Shown here: in pieces, positions 34,488-42,841 of the stretch
How the letters are laid out: each line of letters starts with the position of its first letter
Position numbering within the stretch: the first letter of the stretch is position 1
From: an uncultured Eubacteriales bacterium
GTDB taxonomy: Bacteria > Bacillota > Clostridia > Oscillospirales > Acutalibacteraceae
Assembly (NCBI GenBank): GCA_900317025.1
Contig: ONFG01000015.1
Coordinates: 1 to 60,631, forward strand
DNA length: 60,631 nt
Direction: 5' to 3'
Translations under genes and position numbers: made by a program
The notes under the pieces: model-generated
Seen by the model: the letters and a program-made list of their open reading frames with translations, nothing else
Told to the model about the DNA's origin: nothing
Database searches by the model: none

Positions 34488-35507
34488 ATGGCAGCTTATG
34501 AAAACATCACTATTGAAAAGGGTATGTATCAGCCGGGCGGCTACGGTCTTACCGAGGCGCTCGAAAAGCTCGACCCGAGCGAAAACTACAAAGGCACGCC
34601 GCTTGAAGGTCTCGACGCGTTCCAGCGCCAGCTCAAGCGCTTCGACATCAAGGTTTCCGGTCCCGGCAGCGACAGGATCGACAAGTTCTTTCAGCGCGCG
34701 TCCTCCTCGGCGCTCTTCCCGGAGTACATCAGCAGAGCCGTCCGCACAGGCATGACTCAGACCGACGTTCTCGACGATCTTGTAGCCAGCAAGACGGTCA
34801 TCGAAGGCATGGACTACCGCTCCATCGTCTCCGTACCGACCGACGCGGCGCTGGAGCTGCGCCAGACAAGTGAGAACAGCTTGCTCCCCGAGACGAACGT
34901 GTACCTCCAGGAGAACCTCGTTCATCTTAAAAAGCGCGGCAGGATGCTCTGCGCATCTTATGAAGCGATCCGCTTCCAGAAGCTCGACATTTTTACCGTT
35001 ATGCTAAAGCAGATTGGCGCTTACATCTCCAAGATGCTGCTCTCAGACGCCATCACCGTCATCACAAACGGCGACGGCAACGGCAACGCCGCCGCTGCGC
35101 ACAACGTTGAGACAAGCGGCACTCTCTCCTACAGCGACCTTGTGAGCCTTTGGAGCTACCTCTCGCCCTTCTCCCTCAACACCATCATCGCCCCGACAAA
35201 TCATGTGATGGATATGCTCAACATGACCGAGATGAAGGATTCGTTCGCGGGTCAGAATTTCCACTCGACCGGCAAGATGATAACGCCGCTCGGCGCAAAG
35301 CTTATCCACGCACCCACGATGACATCGGGCAAGGTGATCGGTCTCGACAAGAACTACGCGCTCGAGCTTGTCATGGCGGGCGACGTCATGACCGAATACG
35401 ACAAGCTCATCGACAAGCAGCTCAACAGAGCGACGATCTCGGCGATCGTTGGCTTCTCGAAGATCTTCACGGGCGCTTCGACCGTCCTTACAGTAAGCTC
35501 AACGTAA
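34488..35507 (+). CDS. phage major capsid protein (XkdG-like)
   Basis: A 339-residue capsid protein of the HK97-fold, PBSX class. An N-terminal helical arm leads to the conserved RMLCASYEAIRFQKLDIFTVMLKQIG segment, then SDAITVITNGDGN, and the P-domain helix region with TIIAPTNHVMDMLNM. Size and position after the protease fit. AAAGGAAG precedes the ATG. Confidence 0.9.
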   Translation: MAAYENITIEKGMYQPGGYGLTEALEKLDPSENYKGTPLEGLDAFQRQLKRFDIKVSGPGSDRIDKFFQRASSSALFPEYISRAVRTGMTQTDVLDDLVASKTVIEGMDYRSIVSVPTDAALELRQTSENSLLPETNVYLQENLVHLKKRGRMLCASYEAIRFQKLDIFTVMLKQIGAYISKMLLSDAITVITNGDGNGNAAAAHNVETSGTLSYSDLVSLWSYLSPFSLNTIIAPTNHVMDMLNMTEMKDSFAGQNFHSTGKMITPLGAKLIHAPTMTSGKVIGLDKNYALELVMAGDVMTEYDKLIDKQLNRATISAIVGFSKIFTGASTVLTVSST

Positions 35508-35563
35508 TAATCACACAAAGAGGGCGGGGCTTTGGCTCCGCTCTCATTTAAAGGAGGGATCAC

Positions 35564-35947
35564 ATGACCGTACAGTCAGTTATGGAGCGGTTCAGGCTGC
35601 TTTCGGGGCTTTCCACGCAGGAGGCTTCTCAGTGGAGCGCCCTTGCGGAAGACGCCTGCGCTCAGATCGCCGCGAGGATGCGCGCCGACGTCGAAACAGA
35701 GGAAAACACCCGTCTGCTCGAGGCCGCCGCTGCCGCGCTCGTCTATTACGAATACAGGACGGCAGAGGGCGCAAAGCGCGAGGTAACGTCGTTCAAGGCG
35801 GGCGATTTAAGCCTGGAGTTTGCCGCTTCGAGCGGGAGCAACGATGCATACGGGATCTATATACGCGCGCTTGAGGCCTGCTCAAAGCTTCTTGACAGCG
35901 GCGAGTTCATTTTCGGAAGGGTGGGTTCGCTTTGTACAGAGAGCTGA
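35564..35947 (+). CDS. head-tail connector protein (XkdH/gp6-like)
   Basis: A 127-residue helical protein directly after the capsid gene. The block LLEAAAAALVYYEYRTAEGAKREVTSFKAGDLSL matches the pattern of small adaptor proteins that dock onto the portal. AAAGGAGGG precedes the ATG; the stop overlaps the next gene by 16 nt. Confidence 0.65.
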   Translation: MTVQSVMERFRLLSGLSTQEASQWSALAEDACAQIAARMRADVETEENTRLLEAAAAALVYYEYRTAEGAKREVTSFKAGDLSLEFAASSGSNDAYGIYIRALEACSKLLDSGEFIFGRVGSLCTES

Positions 35948-36285
35948 TCGAGAACATGGCGGATAATTACGGAAGCGACTGCGACATCCGTTTTCCCGAT
36001 GTTCCCATACCGTTCACAACGAAGGCGTTCATCTCGCCCATGAATTACAAATACAAAAATTTCGCCGGGATATCCTACGGCGTCGACGGCTCGGTCTCGG
36101 ACCGCACCTACCGCTACATTGGGAAGATCACGCCCGACCTCGGCAGGCTGCCGAAGGGCTCGGTGATCGTCTGCGACGGGAAGACCTACAGGGTGGACAG
36201 CTCCGATCTGTACACCTTTCAGGGCGAGGCGATCTACTGCCGCGCCACGCTGAAGCTTTGTGAAGGAGGCGCTTATGATGATTGA
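35932..36285 (+). CDS. head completion/connector protein
   Basis: A 117-residue protein with mostly beta content (FPDVPIPFTTKAFISPMNYKYKN, then SVSDRTYRYIGKITPDLGRLPKGSVIVCDGKTYRV), a size and fold type typical of stopper or second connector proteins. The TTG start has AAGGGTGGG 6 nt upstream. It overlaps both neighbours. The specific role is inferred from position. Confidence 0.55.
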   Translation: MYRELIENMADNYGSDCDIRFPDVPIPFTTKAFISPMNYKYKNFAGISYGVDGSVSDRTYRYIGKITPDLGRLPKGSVIVCDGKTYRVDSSDLYTFQGEAIYCRATLKLCEGGAYDD

Positions 36286-37012
36286 GTACGCCGAAAGGCT
36301 GATAGATCACCTCTCGTCGAATCAGAACGAGTTTGCCGTTTACCCCGGCTTCGAGGATACCCCCGCAGCCGCGCCGCTGCTTGAAAAGCGCGCGTTTGTG
36401 TCTGTGGTATCTGTCGGGGCGGGCGAGCTTGCGTTTAAAGTCTCGGTGTTTTCTCCCGTTAGCTTCGGCGGTACCGACTGCATCTCCTGCGCCGAAACGC
36501 TTCTGAACATTCTTGAAAGCGACGACTGCCCGTTTCGTACAAAGGGGCTTTCGGTCGGAGGCGCAAGGTACAGCAGCGACAGCCTTTCGTTCGTCTGCGA
36601 GCTTACCGGCACGATCATCGACGGCGAGCGCTTCAGCTTCACGGCGGAGGATTTCGCCGGCAACGGGAATATGAGAATCTCGCGATATATCAGTTCATAT
36701 AAGATCCGGCAAAGCTTTCACCACGAGCCTGTGATGACGATATTCGAGGATATCCCATACGACATCGACGATCACCGTGACGTCTTCACGATCACGCTTT
36801 ACGGCGTGCCGCGGGAGGTCCCGGACGAAATCTCGGGAAGCGGCGTTTTCAGGCTGACGCTCGGCGGCGAAGTTTTCGAGCGCTGCCGCTGCATCGACAG
36901 CACCCGCGACGAGGACAGACCGGCACAGCTGACCCTCGAGGGATACCGATACAACGCCGGCGACCTGCCGATCGGACCGCCGATTCCTGTCGACAACACC
37001 GAAGTATCATAA
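36275..37012 (+). CDS. unassigned prophage structural protein at the head-tail junction
   Basis: A 245-residue protein with two apparent parts. Residues 1-125 (MIEYAERLIDHLSSNQNEFAVYPGFE, then a beta-rich stretch) have the size and look of a tail-completion or terminator protein. Residues 135-245 (IRQSFHHEPVMTIFEDIPYDIDDHRDVFTITLYGV, then FRLTLGGEVFERCRCIDSTRDEDRPAQLTLEGYRY) form a second beta-rich domain that I do not recognise. It occupies the place where sheath and tube genes normally follow. It may replace them functionally or be a fusion left by a deletion. AAGGAGG precedes the ATG pair; 36278 is the alternative start. Confidence 0.5.
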   Translation: MMIEYAERLIDHLSSNQNEFAVYPGFEDTPAAAPLLEKRAFVSVVSVGAGELAFKVSVFSPVSFGGTDCISCAETLLNILESDDCPFRTKGLSVGGARYSSDSLSFVCELTGTIIDGERFSFTAEDFAGNGNMRISRYISSYKIRQSFHHEPVMTIFEDIPYDIDDHRDVFTITLYGVPREVPDEISGSGVFRLTLGGEVFERCRCIDSTRDEDRPAQLTLEGYRYNAGDLPIGPPIPVDNTEVS

Positions 37013-37047
37013 CAAAAGGAGGGATCGTTACGGATAACGACGATATC

Positions 37048-37179
37048 ATGGAATACATGAAGGCCGACGGCGGAGACACGCCTCACGGCGGCGACTTCGC
37101 CGAGGAGCTTTCACTAATCTACGAAAGGCAGGCACGCCGCTACGGCAAGGACCTGCCGGAAAGCGAGGGTTCAAGATGA
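37048..37179 (+). CDS. 43-residue protein in the tail gap
   Basis: A short open frame, MEYMKADGGDTPHGGDFAEELSLIYERQARRYGKD and eight more residues, whose TGA overlaps the ATG of the next gene, which argues for translation. The frame is open upstream to an AAAGGAGGGA at about 37015-37024, but no ATG/GTG/TTG lies at the right distance, so either a rare start is used or initiation is at 37048. It sits where PBSX-type phages encode sheath, tube, tail chaperone and tape measure, and could be a remnant of the chaperone pair. Confidence 0.5.
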   Translation: MEYMKADGGDTPHGGDFAEELSLIYERQARRYGKDLPESEGSR

Positions 37180-37697
37180 ACGAAGCCATAATGAGATTTG
37201 GCGGGATATGCCTTTCGCACAACCCGAGTCAGCTGAAGATCCGCCGCAAAAAGGCGCTGACCTCCCGCGGGCTTCTCTCCGGAGAAGAGCGCTGGGAGAC
37301 GGTCGAAGGCGAGCCGGACGCCGTCTCCGGCACGGGCGAGCTTTTCGGCGAAAGCTGCCGGGAAGACTTTGAAAAGCTCGAAGCGCTCTGCAAAAGCAGC
37401 AGCCCCGCGCCGCTCTCGCTGCCGTATTTCGGCGCTTTTAAGGCGGTGCTGTCCGAGCTTACGCTTGCCGCAGAGCCAAAGGAGGATCACATCACGGTGA
37501 GCTTCACGTTTCACGCCTGCGGCGGCTCGTCTCACCCGCCGATAAGCAGCGCGCCCTTTTGCCGGACAAGCTTCGGCGAGTCTCTCTGGGACGTCGCCTA
37601 CCGCACCGACACCGACGTTCACGACCTGATCGCGCTCAACCCGCAGATCAGAAACATAACGGAGCTTACAGGCGAAGAAAGGGTGAGGCTGTATTGA
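37176..37697 (+). CDS. LysM-containing baseplate protein (XkdP-like)
   Basis: A 173-residue protein. The N-terminal 115 residues are beta-rich (FGGICLSHNPSQLKIRRKK start). The C-terminal 50 residues are a LysM-type module (GESLWDVAYRTDTDVHDLIALNPQIRNITELTGEERVRLY). XkdP/gpX-like proteins of contractile phages place a LysM at this position and attach the hub to the tube. It is shorter than PBSX XkdP. Its start overlaps the 43-residue gene by 4 nt, and its stop overlaps the TTG of the next gene. Confidence 0.75.
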   Translation: MNEAIMRFGGICLSHNPSQLKIRRKKALTSRGLLSGEERWETVEGEPDAVSGTGELFGESCREDFEKLEALCKSSSPAPLSLPYFGAFKAVLSELTLAAEPKEDHITVSFTFHACGGSSHPPISSAPFCRTSFGESLWDVAYRTDTDVHDLIALNPQIRNITELTGEERVRLY

Positions 37698-38608
37698 CGT
37701 TTTACGGTGAAAACGAGAGCGGGCGCTTTGAGCTTCCCGCGGCGATCTCGGTCGAGATAAACTGCGAGCTGGGCGTTCCCGCCGACGACATGACGGTGAC
37801 CTTTCCCGGCGCGCTGCCCACTCTCTTCCGGATATACGCGCAGGAAAACGGCGAGGAGGTCTTTTGCGGCGTCGCCGACGAGCAGATCGAAGCCCGCGGC
37901 AATGACGGCTGCAAAACAACGGTTTGCGCGCGAAGCCTTGCGGCGCTTGCGCTCGACAGCGAATGTGAAGCAGGCGAATACGTATCGCCTTCGCTCTCGG
38001 TCATGTATCTGAAGCACCTGCTGCCGTTCGGAATAACGCCAGACAGCGAGCTTCCGAACGTTTCGGGCAGCTCTATGACGGTAGCGAGAGGGCAGTCTCA
38101 CTACTTCGCTGTGAAGAAATTCTGCTCGATCTTTATGGAGACCCAGCCCCGAATCGACAGCACCGGGCGGTTTCGAGCCGACGCAAGGAAGGGCGGCGAG
38201 CCGATCGTCTTCGGCAGGAGCGGCATCGGCTTTTCAAGGCTCGTCGTTCGCAAAAGGCGCTGCGGGCTGATCTCGAAGGTCTTCGTCACGACCGACGGCA
38301 AGCCCGTAACGGTCAGCGACAAAGAAGCGATCTTAAACGGAGTTGTAAGAGAGCGGAGGATAAGCCTTCTCGACAGCCGCACCGGAACGCTTTCGGACGC
38401 CGACGAGATCATACGAAAGGGGCGCGCCTCGGCGTTTGAGGCGGAGCTTCTCTGCCCCGACTTTCTCGGCGACATCGTCGGCAGCAGCGCCGCGGTAAAG
38501 GGCGGCGGTCTCGACGGAATGAAGCTGGTAATCAAGAGGACGAAATTCACGGCGGGCGGCTCTTCGCCTCAAACGAGAGTAACGCTCGCCTTGGAGGAGG
38601 TGTTGTAA
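37694..38608 (+). CDS. baseplate hub protein (XkdQ/gpD-like)
   Basis: A 304-residue hub of the late-control gpD type: SVEINCELGVPADDMTVTFPG at the N-terminus, a central CARSLAALALDSECEAGEYVSPSLSVMYLKHLL, and FRADARKGGEPIVFGRSGIGFSRLVVRKRR. It forms the trimeric hub that carries the spike. It starts at TTG 37694 with AAAGGGTGAGG 6 nt before. It is slightly shorter than PBSX XkdQ. Confidence 0.8.
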   Translation: MTFYGENESGRFELPAAISVEINCELGVPADDMTVTFPGALPTLFRIYAQENGEEVFCGVADEQIEARGNDGCKTTVCARSLAALALDSECEAGEYVSPSLSVMYLKHLLPFGITPDSELPNVSGSSMTVARGQSHYFAVKKFCSIFMETQPRIDSTGRFRADARKGGEPIVFGRSGIGFSRLVVRKRRCGLISKVFVTTDGKPVTVSDKEAILNGVVRERRISLLDSRTGTLSDADEIIRKGRASAFEAELLCPDFLGDIVGSSAAVKGGGLDGMKLVIKRTKFTAGGSSPQTRVTLALEEVL

Positions 38609-38953
38609 ATGTGGATACCGAAAGCGATAAGTGAAGCCGGCAGCGAAACGCCGTTTGCCGCTGCCGTCATATTCTCCGACGGGAAGACGCTCACCCTGGG
38701 CGGCGATCACATCGGTATGAGCGCAGAGGCGTTTCTGCCCTACGGCGTCGAAAGCGTACCGCCGGAGGGAGAAAAGACAGCCGTCGTCCCGGCAGGGCGA
38801 ACGCTCTGCTGCGTCGGCGTAGAGGCAAAAAGGGTCCATTCGCTTGAGCCGGGTGAGATCGCCCTCTACTCGAAGGGCGGGGCAAGCATAATCCTCAAAA
38901 ACGACGGCAGAGTTATAATTAACGGACACGTTTTCCGGGAGGGAGGCAATTGA
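38609..38953 (+). CDS. baseplate spike protein (gpV/gp45-like)
   Basis: A 114-residue protein ending in LEPGEIALYSKGGASIILKNDGRVIINGHVF, the beta-helical needle signature of gpV/gp45-class spike proteins. The N-terminal part would be the OB-like base. Its ATG directly follows the hub stop codon, with GGAGG upstream. Confidence 0.7.
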   Translation: MWIPKAISEAGSETPFAAAVIFSDGKTLTLGGDHIGMSAEAFLPYGVESVPPEGEKTAVVPAGRTLCCVGVEAKRVHSLEPGEIALYSKGGASIILKNDGRVIINGHVFREGGN

Positions 38954-39303
38954 TGGACACATACATTGAAGGCGGCGATCTCGCCGTCAATACCCAAGGG
39001 TACCCGCGGGCGGCCTACGGAACGGAGGAGGCGGCGCAGCGTGCTGCGCTGATCCTCTCGACCCAAAAAGGGAATTTCATTTACGACCGCGAATTCGGCA
39101 CCGACTGGGCCGCTCACAACGGCAGCGCCGGTCCGAACGAACACATAATGCTCATAGGCAGAGAAGCTCTTGAAGGGCGCGCCGATCACAGCGTAAAGGA
39201 CATAAGCCTTGTATTCGACACAAACCACTACGTTCTGAGCTTCACGTCCGTTTTCGGCGGCGAGGAGACACACAAGGAGGTGAGAGTTCGTGAAGTCATA
39301 TAA
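38953..39303 (+). CDS. baseplate wedge protein (XkdS/gp25-like)
   Basis: A 116-residue protein with GYPRAAYGTEEAAQRAALILSTQKGNFIYDREFGTDWA, the conserved core of gp25-like/gpW baseplate proteins of contractile tails. It overlaps the spike stop by one base (TGATG) and the next gene by 14 nt. Confidence 0.8.
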   Translation: MDTYIEGGDLAVNTQGYPRAAYGTEEAAQRAALILSTQKGNFIYDREFGTDWAAHNGSAGPNEHIMLIGREALEGRADHSVKDISLVFDTNHYVLSFTSVFGGEETHKEVRVREVI

Positions 39304-40354
39304 CGAGATACTGGATCAGCTTCGCACAAAGTACATCGAGCGGACAGGGTTGGAGCCGGACGATGCGTCAGACATCGGGATCCGCCTTAAAGTCCTCGCG
39401 GGCGAGCTGCTCTCGGCGTATGCGGAGCTTGAATGGACGAAAAACCAGATGTTCCCCGACACAGCGACAGGCGAATACCTCGACCGCCACGCCTTCCAGC
39501 GAGGGATCTCCAGGCAAAACGGAATCAAAGCCACGGGCGACGTCGAATTCTTCATTCCGTTTACAAGAAGCTACGACGTCGTAGTCCCGGTCGGGACGGT
39601 GATCTCGACGGCGGGCAACGACCCCGTTCGCTTTCAGACGACGACGGCCGCTACGATACGCGCCGGTCAGACGGGCGGCGGCGCGGAGATCGAAGCTCTT
39701 GAACCCGGCTCAAACGGCAACGTTTCGCCGCGGGCGATCTCGGTTATCGTGACGCCGGTATCGGGTGTAACGTCGGTAAAGAACGACTACAGAACCGTCG
39801 GCGGCACTGACAGCGAAAGCGACGACAGCCTGCGCCGCCGTATCCTCGATAGCTTCGTCAACATCTCCAACGGCACCAACAAGGAGTATTACAGGAAAAC
39901 GGCGCTCTCGGTCGACGGCGTTACTGCCGCGGGCGTGATACCTAAGCTTCGCGGACCCGGTACGGTCGACGTCTTTATCGCCTCTTCAGACGGTGCGCCG
40001 ACATCGCTGCTTATCCAGACGGTCGCAAACAAGCTGAGCCGGGCGCGCGAGATAAACGTCGACGTTCAGGTAAGCACCATGCATTTTGTACCGGTGGACG
40101 TCACGATGGCGATGAAGGTGAAAAGCGGCTACGGCTTCAATGCGGTAAAGAGCGGCTGCGAGGCTGCCATCGAGCGCTACTTTTCGCTCGTCGGCGGCGG
40201 TGAAACGGTCTATCTTTCCGACATCGGCGAGGCGGTAGCCCACGTTGAGGGCGTCGAGAACTACACGTTCATCTCGCCCTTTATGAACGACACCGAGATC
40301 CCCGAAAACAGCACCGCCGTCTGCGGCGTGATAACGATTACGGAGCGTGACTGA
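39290..40354 (+). CDS. baseplate J-like protein (XkdT-like)
   Basis: A 354-residue protein of the baseplate J family: LRTKYIERTGLEPDDASDIGIRLKVLAGELLSAYAELEW, YLDRHAFQRGISRQ, GTVISTAGNDPVRFQTTTAATI, and GGTDSESDDSLRRRILDSFVN, all in family order. It forms the wedge ring round the hub. The GTG start follows GAGGTGAGAG. Full length, no lesion. Confidence 0.93.
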   Translation: MKSYNEILDQLRTKYIERTGLEPDDASDIGIRLKVLAGELLSAYAELEWTKNQMFPDTATGEYLDRHAFQRGISRQNGIKATGDVEFFIPFTRSYDVVVPVGTVISTAGNDPVRFQTTTAATIRAGQTGGGAEIEALEPGSNGNVSPRAISVIVTPVSGVTSVKNDYRTVGGTDSESDDSLRRRILDSFVNISNGTNKEYYRKTALSVDGVTAAGVIPKLRGPGTVDVFIASSDGAPTSLLIQTVANKLSRAREINVDVQVSTMHFVPVDVTMAMKVKSGYGFNAVKSGCEAAIERYFSLVGGGETVYLSDIGEAVAHVEGVENYTFISPFMNDTEIPENSTAVCGVITITERD

Positions 40355-40355
40355 T

Positions 40356-40931
40356 ATGAAGAACAGCATCATTTCAATGACCCGCGCGCTGCACCCGATC
40401 GGGCTGTACAGTCTGAACATAAGCGATCTCGTCTACAAGGAGCTGCAGGCATACGCCGTCTGCTTTGACGAGATCTCGGAGGTCATCGATGAGATCATGA
40501 GAGAGATCTTTATTGACACGGCGCAGGACATCGGCATCACGACCTACGAAGAGCTTGTCGGCCCGCGACGCACGGATCATACTCTCGAGGAGCGCCGCGA
40601 TATGATAAAGGCGCTGCTCGCCGCAAACGAAAACGACTTCACAACAGAGGGGATCATGCGCTTTTTTGAGTCGATCGGTTTTGAATGCACTATCGCCGAG
40701 CGCCCGGAGTTTTTCGAGCTGGATATCCTGCCGCAGGGAAGGCTTTACTCAAAAGCGGAGCAGGATCTCATAATAGAGAGGGCAAACGCGTTCCTGCCCT
40801 GCCATCTGAACGTCGTGATCGAATTCCGAACGACTACATGGAACGCCTACGACAATATGCTAAAGAGCTTTGACGAGTGGGACGAAATGGGTCTCACATG
40901 GGACAGGCTCGACAGATATGAGGGGGAATAA
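40356..40931 (+). CDS. XkdU-like tail protein (DUF2313/YmfQ type)
   Basis: A 191-residue protein following baseplate J, the usual position of XkdU/gpI-type proteins that link baseplate and fibres. The N-terminal LHPIGLYSLNISDLVYKELQAYAVCFDEISEVIDEIMREIFIDTA is characteristic. ATG 40356 is preferred to a GTG at 40347, which has no space for a ribosome site. Confidence 0.75.
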   Translation: MKNSIISMTRALHPIGLYSLNISDLVYKELQAYAVCFDEISEVIDEIMREIFIDTAQDIGITTYEELVGPRRTDHTLEERRDMIKALLAANENDFTTEGIMRFFESIGFECTIAERPEFFELDILPQGRLYSKAEQDLIIERANAFLPCHLNVVIEFRTTTWNAYDNMLKSFDEWDEMGLTWDRLDRYEGE

Positions 40932-40934
40932 GCT

Positions 40935-41393
40935 ATGGCATCAAGCAGCACAACACCACATTATATGCTCAACAGCTGGTCCGGCACCGATAAGCCAACG
41001 CGAGCCGACTTCGTCAGAGACAATCTGCTTATCGACACTGTGATCTGGCAGCACGAGAGCGACGTAAATATGCACATGACGCGCGACGAGAAGCACCGCG
41101 TACAGGCGCCCTTCGACGTGAAGATGATACAGGGTACGGACACGGCTTCGCGAACGATCGAGTTCAACTTTTCGCCGAAGCTCGTCATCTACTTCGCGGT
41201 CGGCGAGCCGCCCGTAAAGGTCGAGAACGGCACAACGGTAGTAAACTGCTGCGTCGCCGCGGCGGGCTACGGCGAAAGCGCCTCGTGCGCTCTCGGCACG
41301 TCTTCGCTGATCGTAGAGCACGGCACGTCCGGCTCTGTGAACTACAATCTGAACAACAGCGACTGCCAGTATGTCGCGTTCGCGATGAGATAG
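40935..41393 (+). CDS. short tail-fibre-like protein
   Basis: A 152-residue protein, last in the prophage block. It has a polar N-terminus with HMTRDEKHRVQAPFDVKMIQGT, then beta-rich sequence with Gly/Ser/Asn turns, a pattern common in small fibre or tip proteins. It is the only receptor-binding candidate in the block. GGGGGA precedes the ATG. The assignment is by position and composition. Confidence 0.5.
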   Translation: MASSSTTPHYMLNSWSGTDKPTRADFVRDNLLIDTVIWQHESDVNMHMTRDEKHRVQAPFDVKMIQGTDTASRTIEFNFSPKLVIYFAVGEPPVKVENGTTVVNCCVAAAGYGESASCALGTSSLIVEHGTSGSVNYNLNNSDCQYVAFAMR

Positions 41394-41410
41394 TATAAAA
41401 CGGCAAAAAT

Positions 41411-41435
41411 CCCCGTATTCTCAATGAATACGGGG
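41411..41435. terminator. bidirectional terminator between prophage block and nfnB
   Basis: The perfect 10-bp stem CCCCGTATTC/GAATACGGGG has TATTTTTA on the plus side and ATTTTTGCC on the minus side. It closes both converging units. Confidence 0.95.
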
Positions 41436-41452
41436 TATTTTTATGCTTATGT

Positions 41453-42841
41453 TTATTTGCCCATGATGTATTTGTCGATAGACTCTGCGGCGAGGCGCCC
41501 TGCGCCCATCGCCTTTATTACGGTAGCGGCGCCCGTTACGGCGTCGCCGCCGGCGTAAACGCCCTCCTTCGTCGTCTTCATCGTCTCCTCGTCGACTACG
41601 ATGCAGCCCTTCCTGTTCGCCTCAAGCCCGGGAGTCGTCGAGCGGATCAGCGGGTTCGGCGCGTTGCCGATCGCGATGATAACTGCGTCAACGTCAAGGG
41701 TGAACTCGGAGCCTTCCTTTGCAACGGGGCGGCGTCTGCCGGAGGCGTCCGGCTCACCAAGCTCCATCTCAATACATTCAAGCCCTGTGACCTTGCCGCT
41801 TTCGTCGCCGAGCACCCTCACGGGGTTTCTCAGCAGCATGAAGTTCACGCCCTCCTGCTTTGCGTGGTGGATCTCTTCATTTCTTGCGGGCATTTCCTCC
41901 TCGCTGCGGCGGTATACGATGTAAACGTTCTCGGCGCCTAAGCGAAGCGCCGACCTTGCGGCGTCCATCGCGACGTTGCCGCCGCCGACTACAGCCACGT
42001 TCTTCGGGCGGATTATCGGCGTGTCGTATTCGTCTTTATACGCCTTCATGAGGTTGATCCTCGTAAGGAATTCGTTCGCGGAGTAAACGCCAATGAGCCC
42101 TTCGCCCTCCATGCCCATGAAGTTCGGCAAGCCTGCGCCCGTGCCGACAAAGACAGCCTCAAATCCGTCTTCCAGCAACTCGTCAACCGACATGATCTTG
42201 CCCATGACCATATTTGTGCGGATATCGACGCCGAGGTCTTTAAGCCCCTCGATCTCCTTCTGGACGATCGCCTTCGGGAGCCTGAACTCAGGGATACCGT
42301 ACATCAGCACGCCGCCCGCCGTGTGGAACGCCTCAAAGACGGTGACTTTGTAGCCCTTCTTTGCAAGCGAGCCGGCGCACGTAAGTCCCGACGGACCGGA
42401 GCCGATAACTGCGACCCTGTGACCGTTCGGCGCGGGCTTTTCGGGCTTCTTCTTTGCGTTATTCATATGATAGTCGGCGACAAAGCGCTCAAGCCTGCCG
42501 ATACCGACGCTCTCGCCCTTGATGCCTCTTACACACTTCGACTCGCACTGCGTCTCCTGCGGACAGACTCTTCCGCAGACTGCGGGCAGCGAGCTTGAAG
42601 CCGTTATTACCTTATAGGCTTCCTCGTAGTCGCCCTTGACGACCTGTGCGATGAAGTCGGGTATCTGAATGTTTACAGGGCAGCCGCTCACGCAGGGGCG
42701 GTTCTTGCAGTTGAGGCAGCGCGTTGCCTCGTTTATTGCCATCTCTTCGGTGTAGCCCTTTGCTACCTCGTCAAAGTTGTGTCGTCTTACCTCGGGCGCC
42801 TGCTCGGGAATAGGTGTTTTTTCGGGGCTCATATTAGGCAT
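41453..42841 (-). CDS. nfnB: NfnB, large subunit of electron-bifurcating ferredoxin:NADP+ oxidoreductase (GltA-type)
   Basis: A 462-residue flavoprotein. The N-terminal Cys motifs CLNCKNRPCVSGCPVNIQIPDF and CGRVCPQETQCESKCVRG hold two 4Fe-4S clusters. The FAD motif is GSGPSGLTCAGSLAKKGYKVTVFEA and the NADPH motif is VAVVGGGNVAMDAARSALRLG. Alone it would be named glutamate synthase small chain, but directly downstream of the FNR-like NfnA it is best read as NfnB, which splits electrons of NADPH between ferredoxin and NAD+ or runs in reverse. AAGGAGG sits before the ATG, and it overlaps nfnA by 8 nt. Confidence 0.88.
   Translation of the reverse strand: MPNMSPEKTPIPEQAPEVRRHNFDEVAKGYTEEMAINEATRCLNCKNRPCVSGCPVNIQIPDFIAQVVKGDYEEAYKVITASSSLPAVCGRVCPQETQCESKCVRGIKGESVGIGRLERFVADYHMNNAKKKPEKPAPNGHRVAVIGSGPSGLTCAGSLAKKGYKVTVFEAFHTAGGVLMYGIPEFRLPKAIVQKEIEGLKDLGVDIRTNMVMGKIMSVDELLEDGFEAVFVGTGAGLPNFMGMEGEGLIGVYSANEFLTRINLMKAYKDEYDTPIIRPKNVAVVGGGNVAMDAARSALRLGAENVYIVYRRSEEEMPARNEEIHHAKQEGVNFMLLRNPVRVLGDESGKVTGLECIEMELGEPDASGRRRPVAKEGSEFTLDVDAVIIAIGNAPNPLIRSTTPGLEANRKGCIVVDEETMKTTKEGVYAGGDAVTGAATVIKAMGAGRLAAESIDKYIMGK

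Noticed and set aside
41453-42841. glutamate synthase small chain as the primary name
   Set aside because: No glutamate synthase large chain is nearby, and the gene overlaps an FNR-like partner with a 2Fe-2S motif, which is the NfnAB arrangement.
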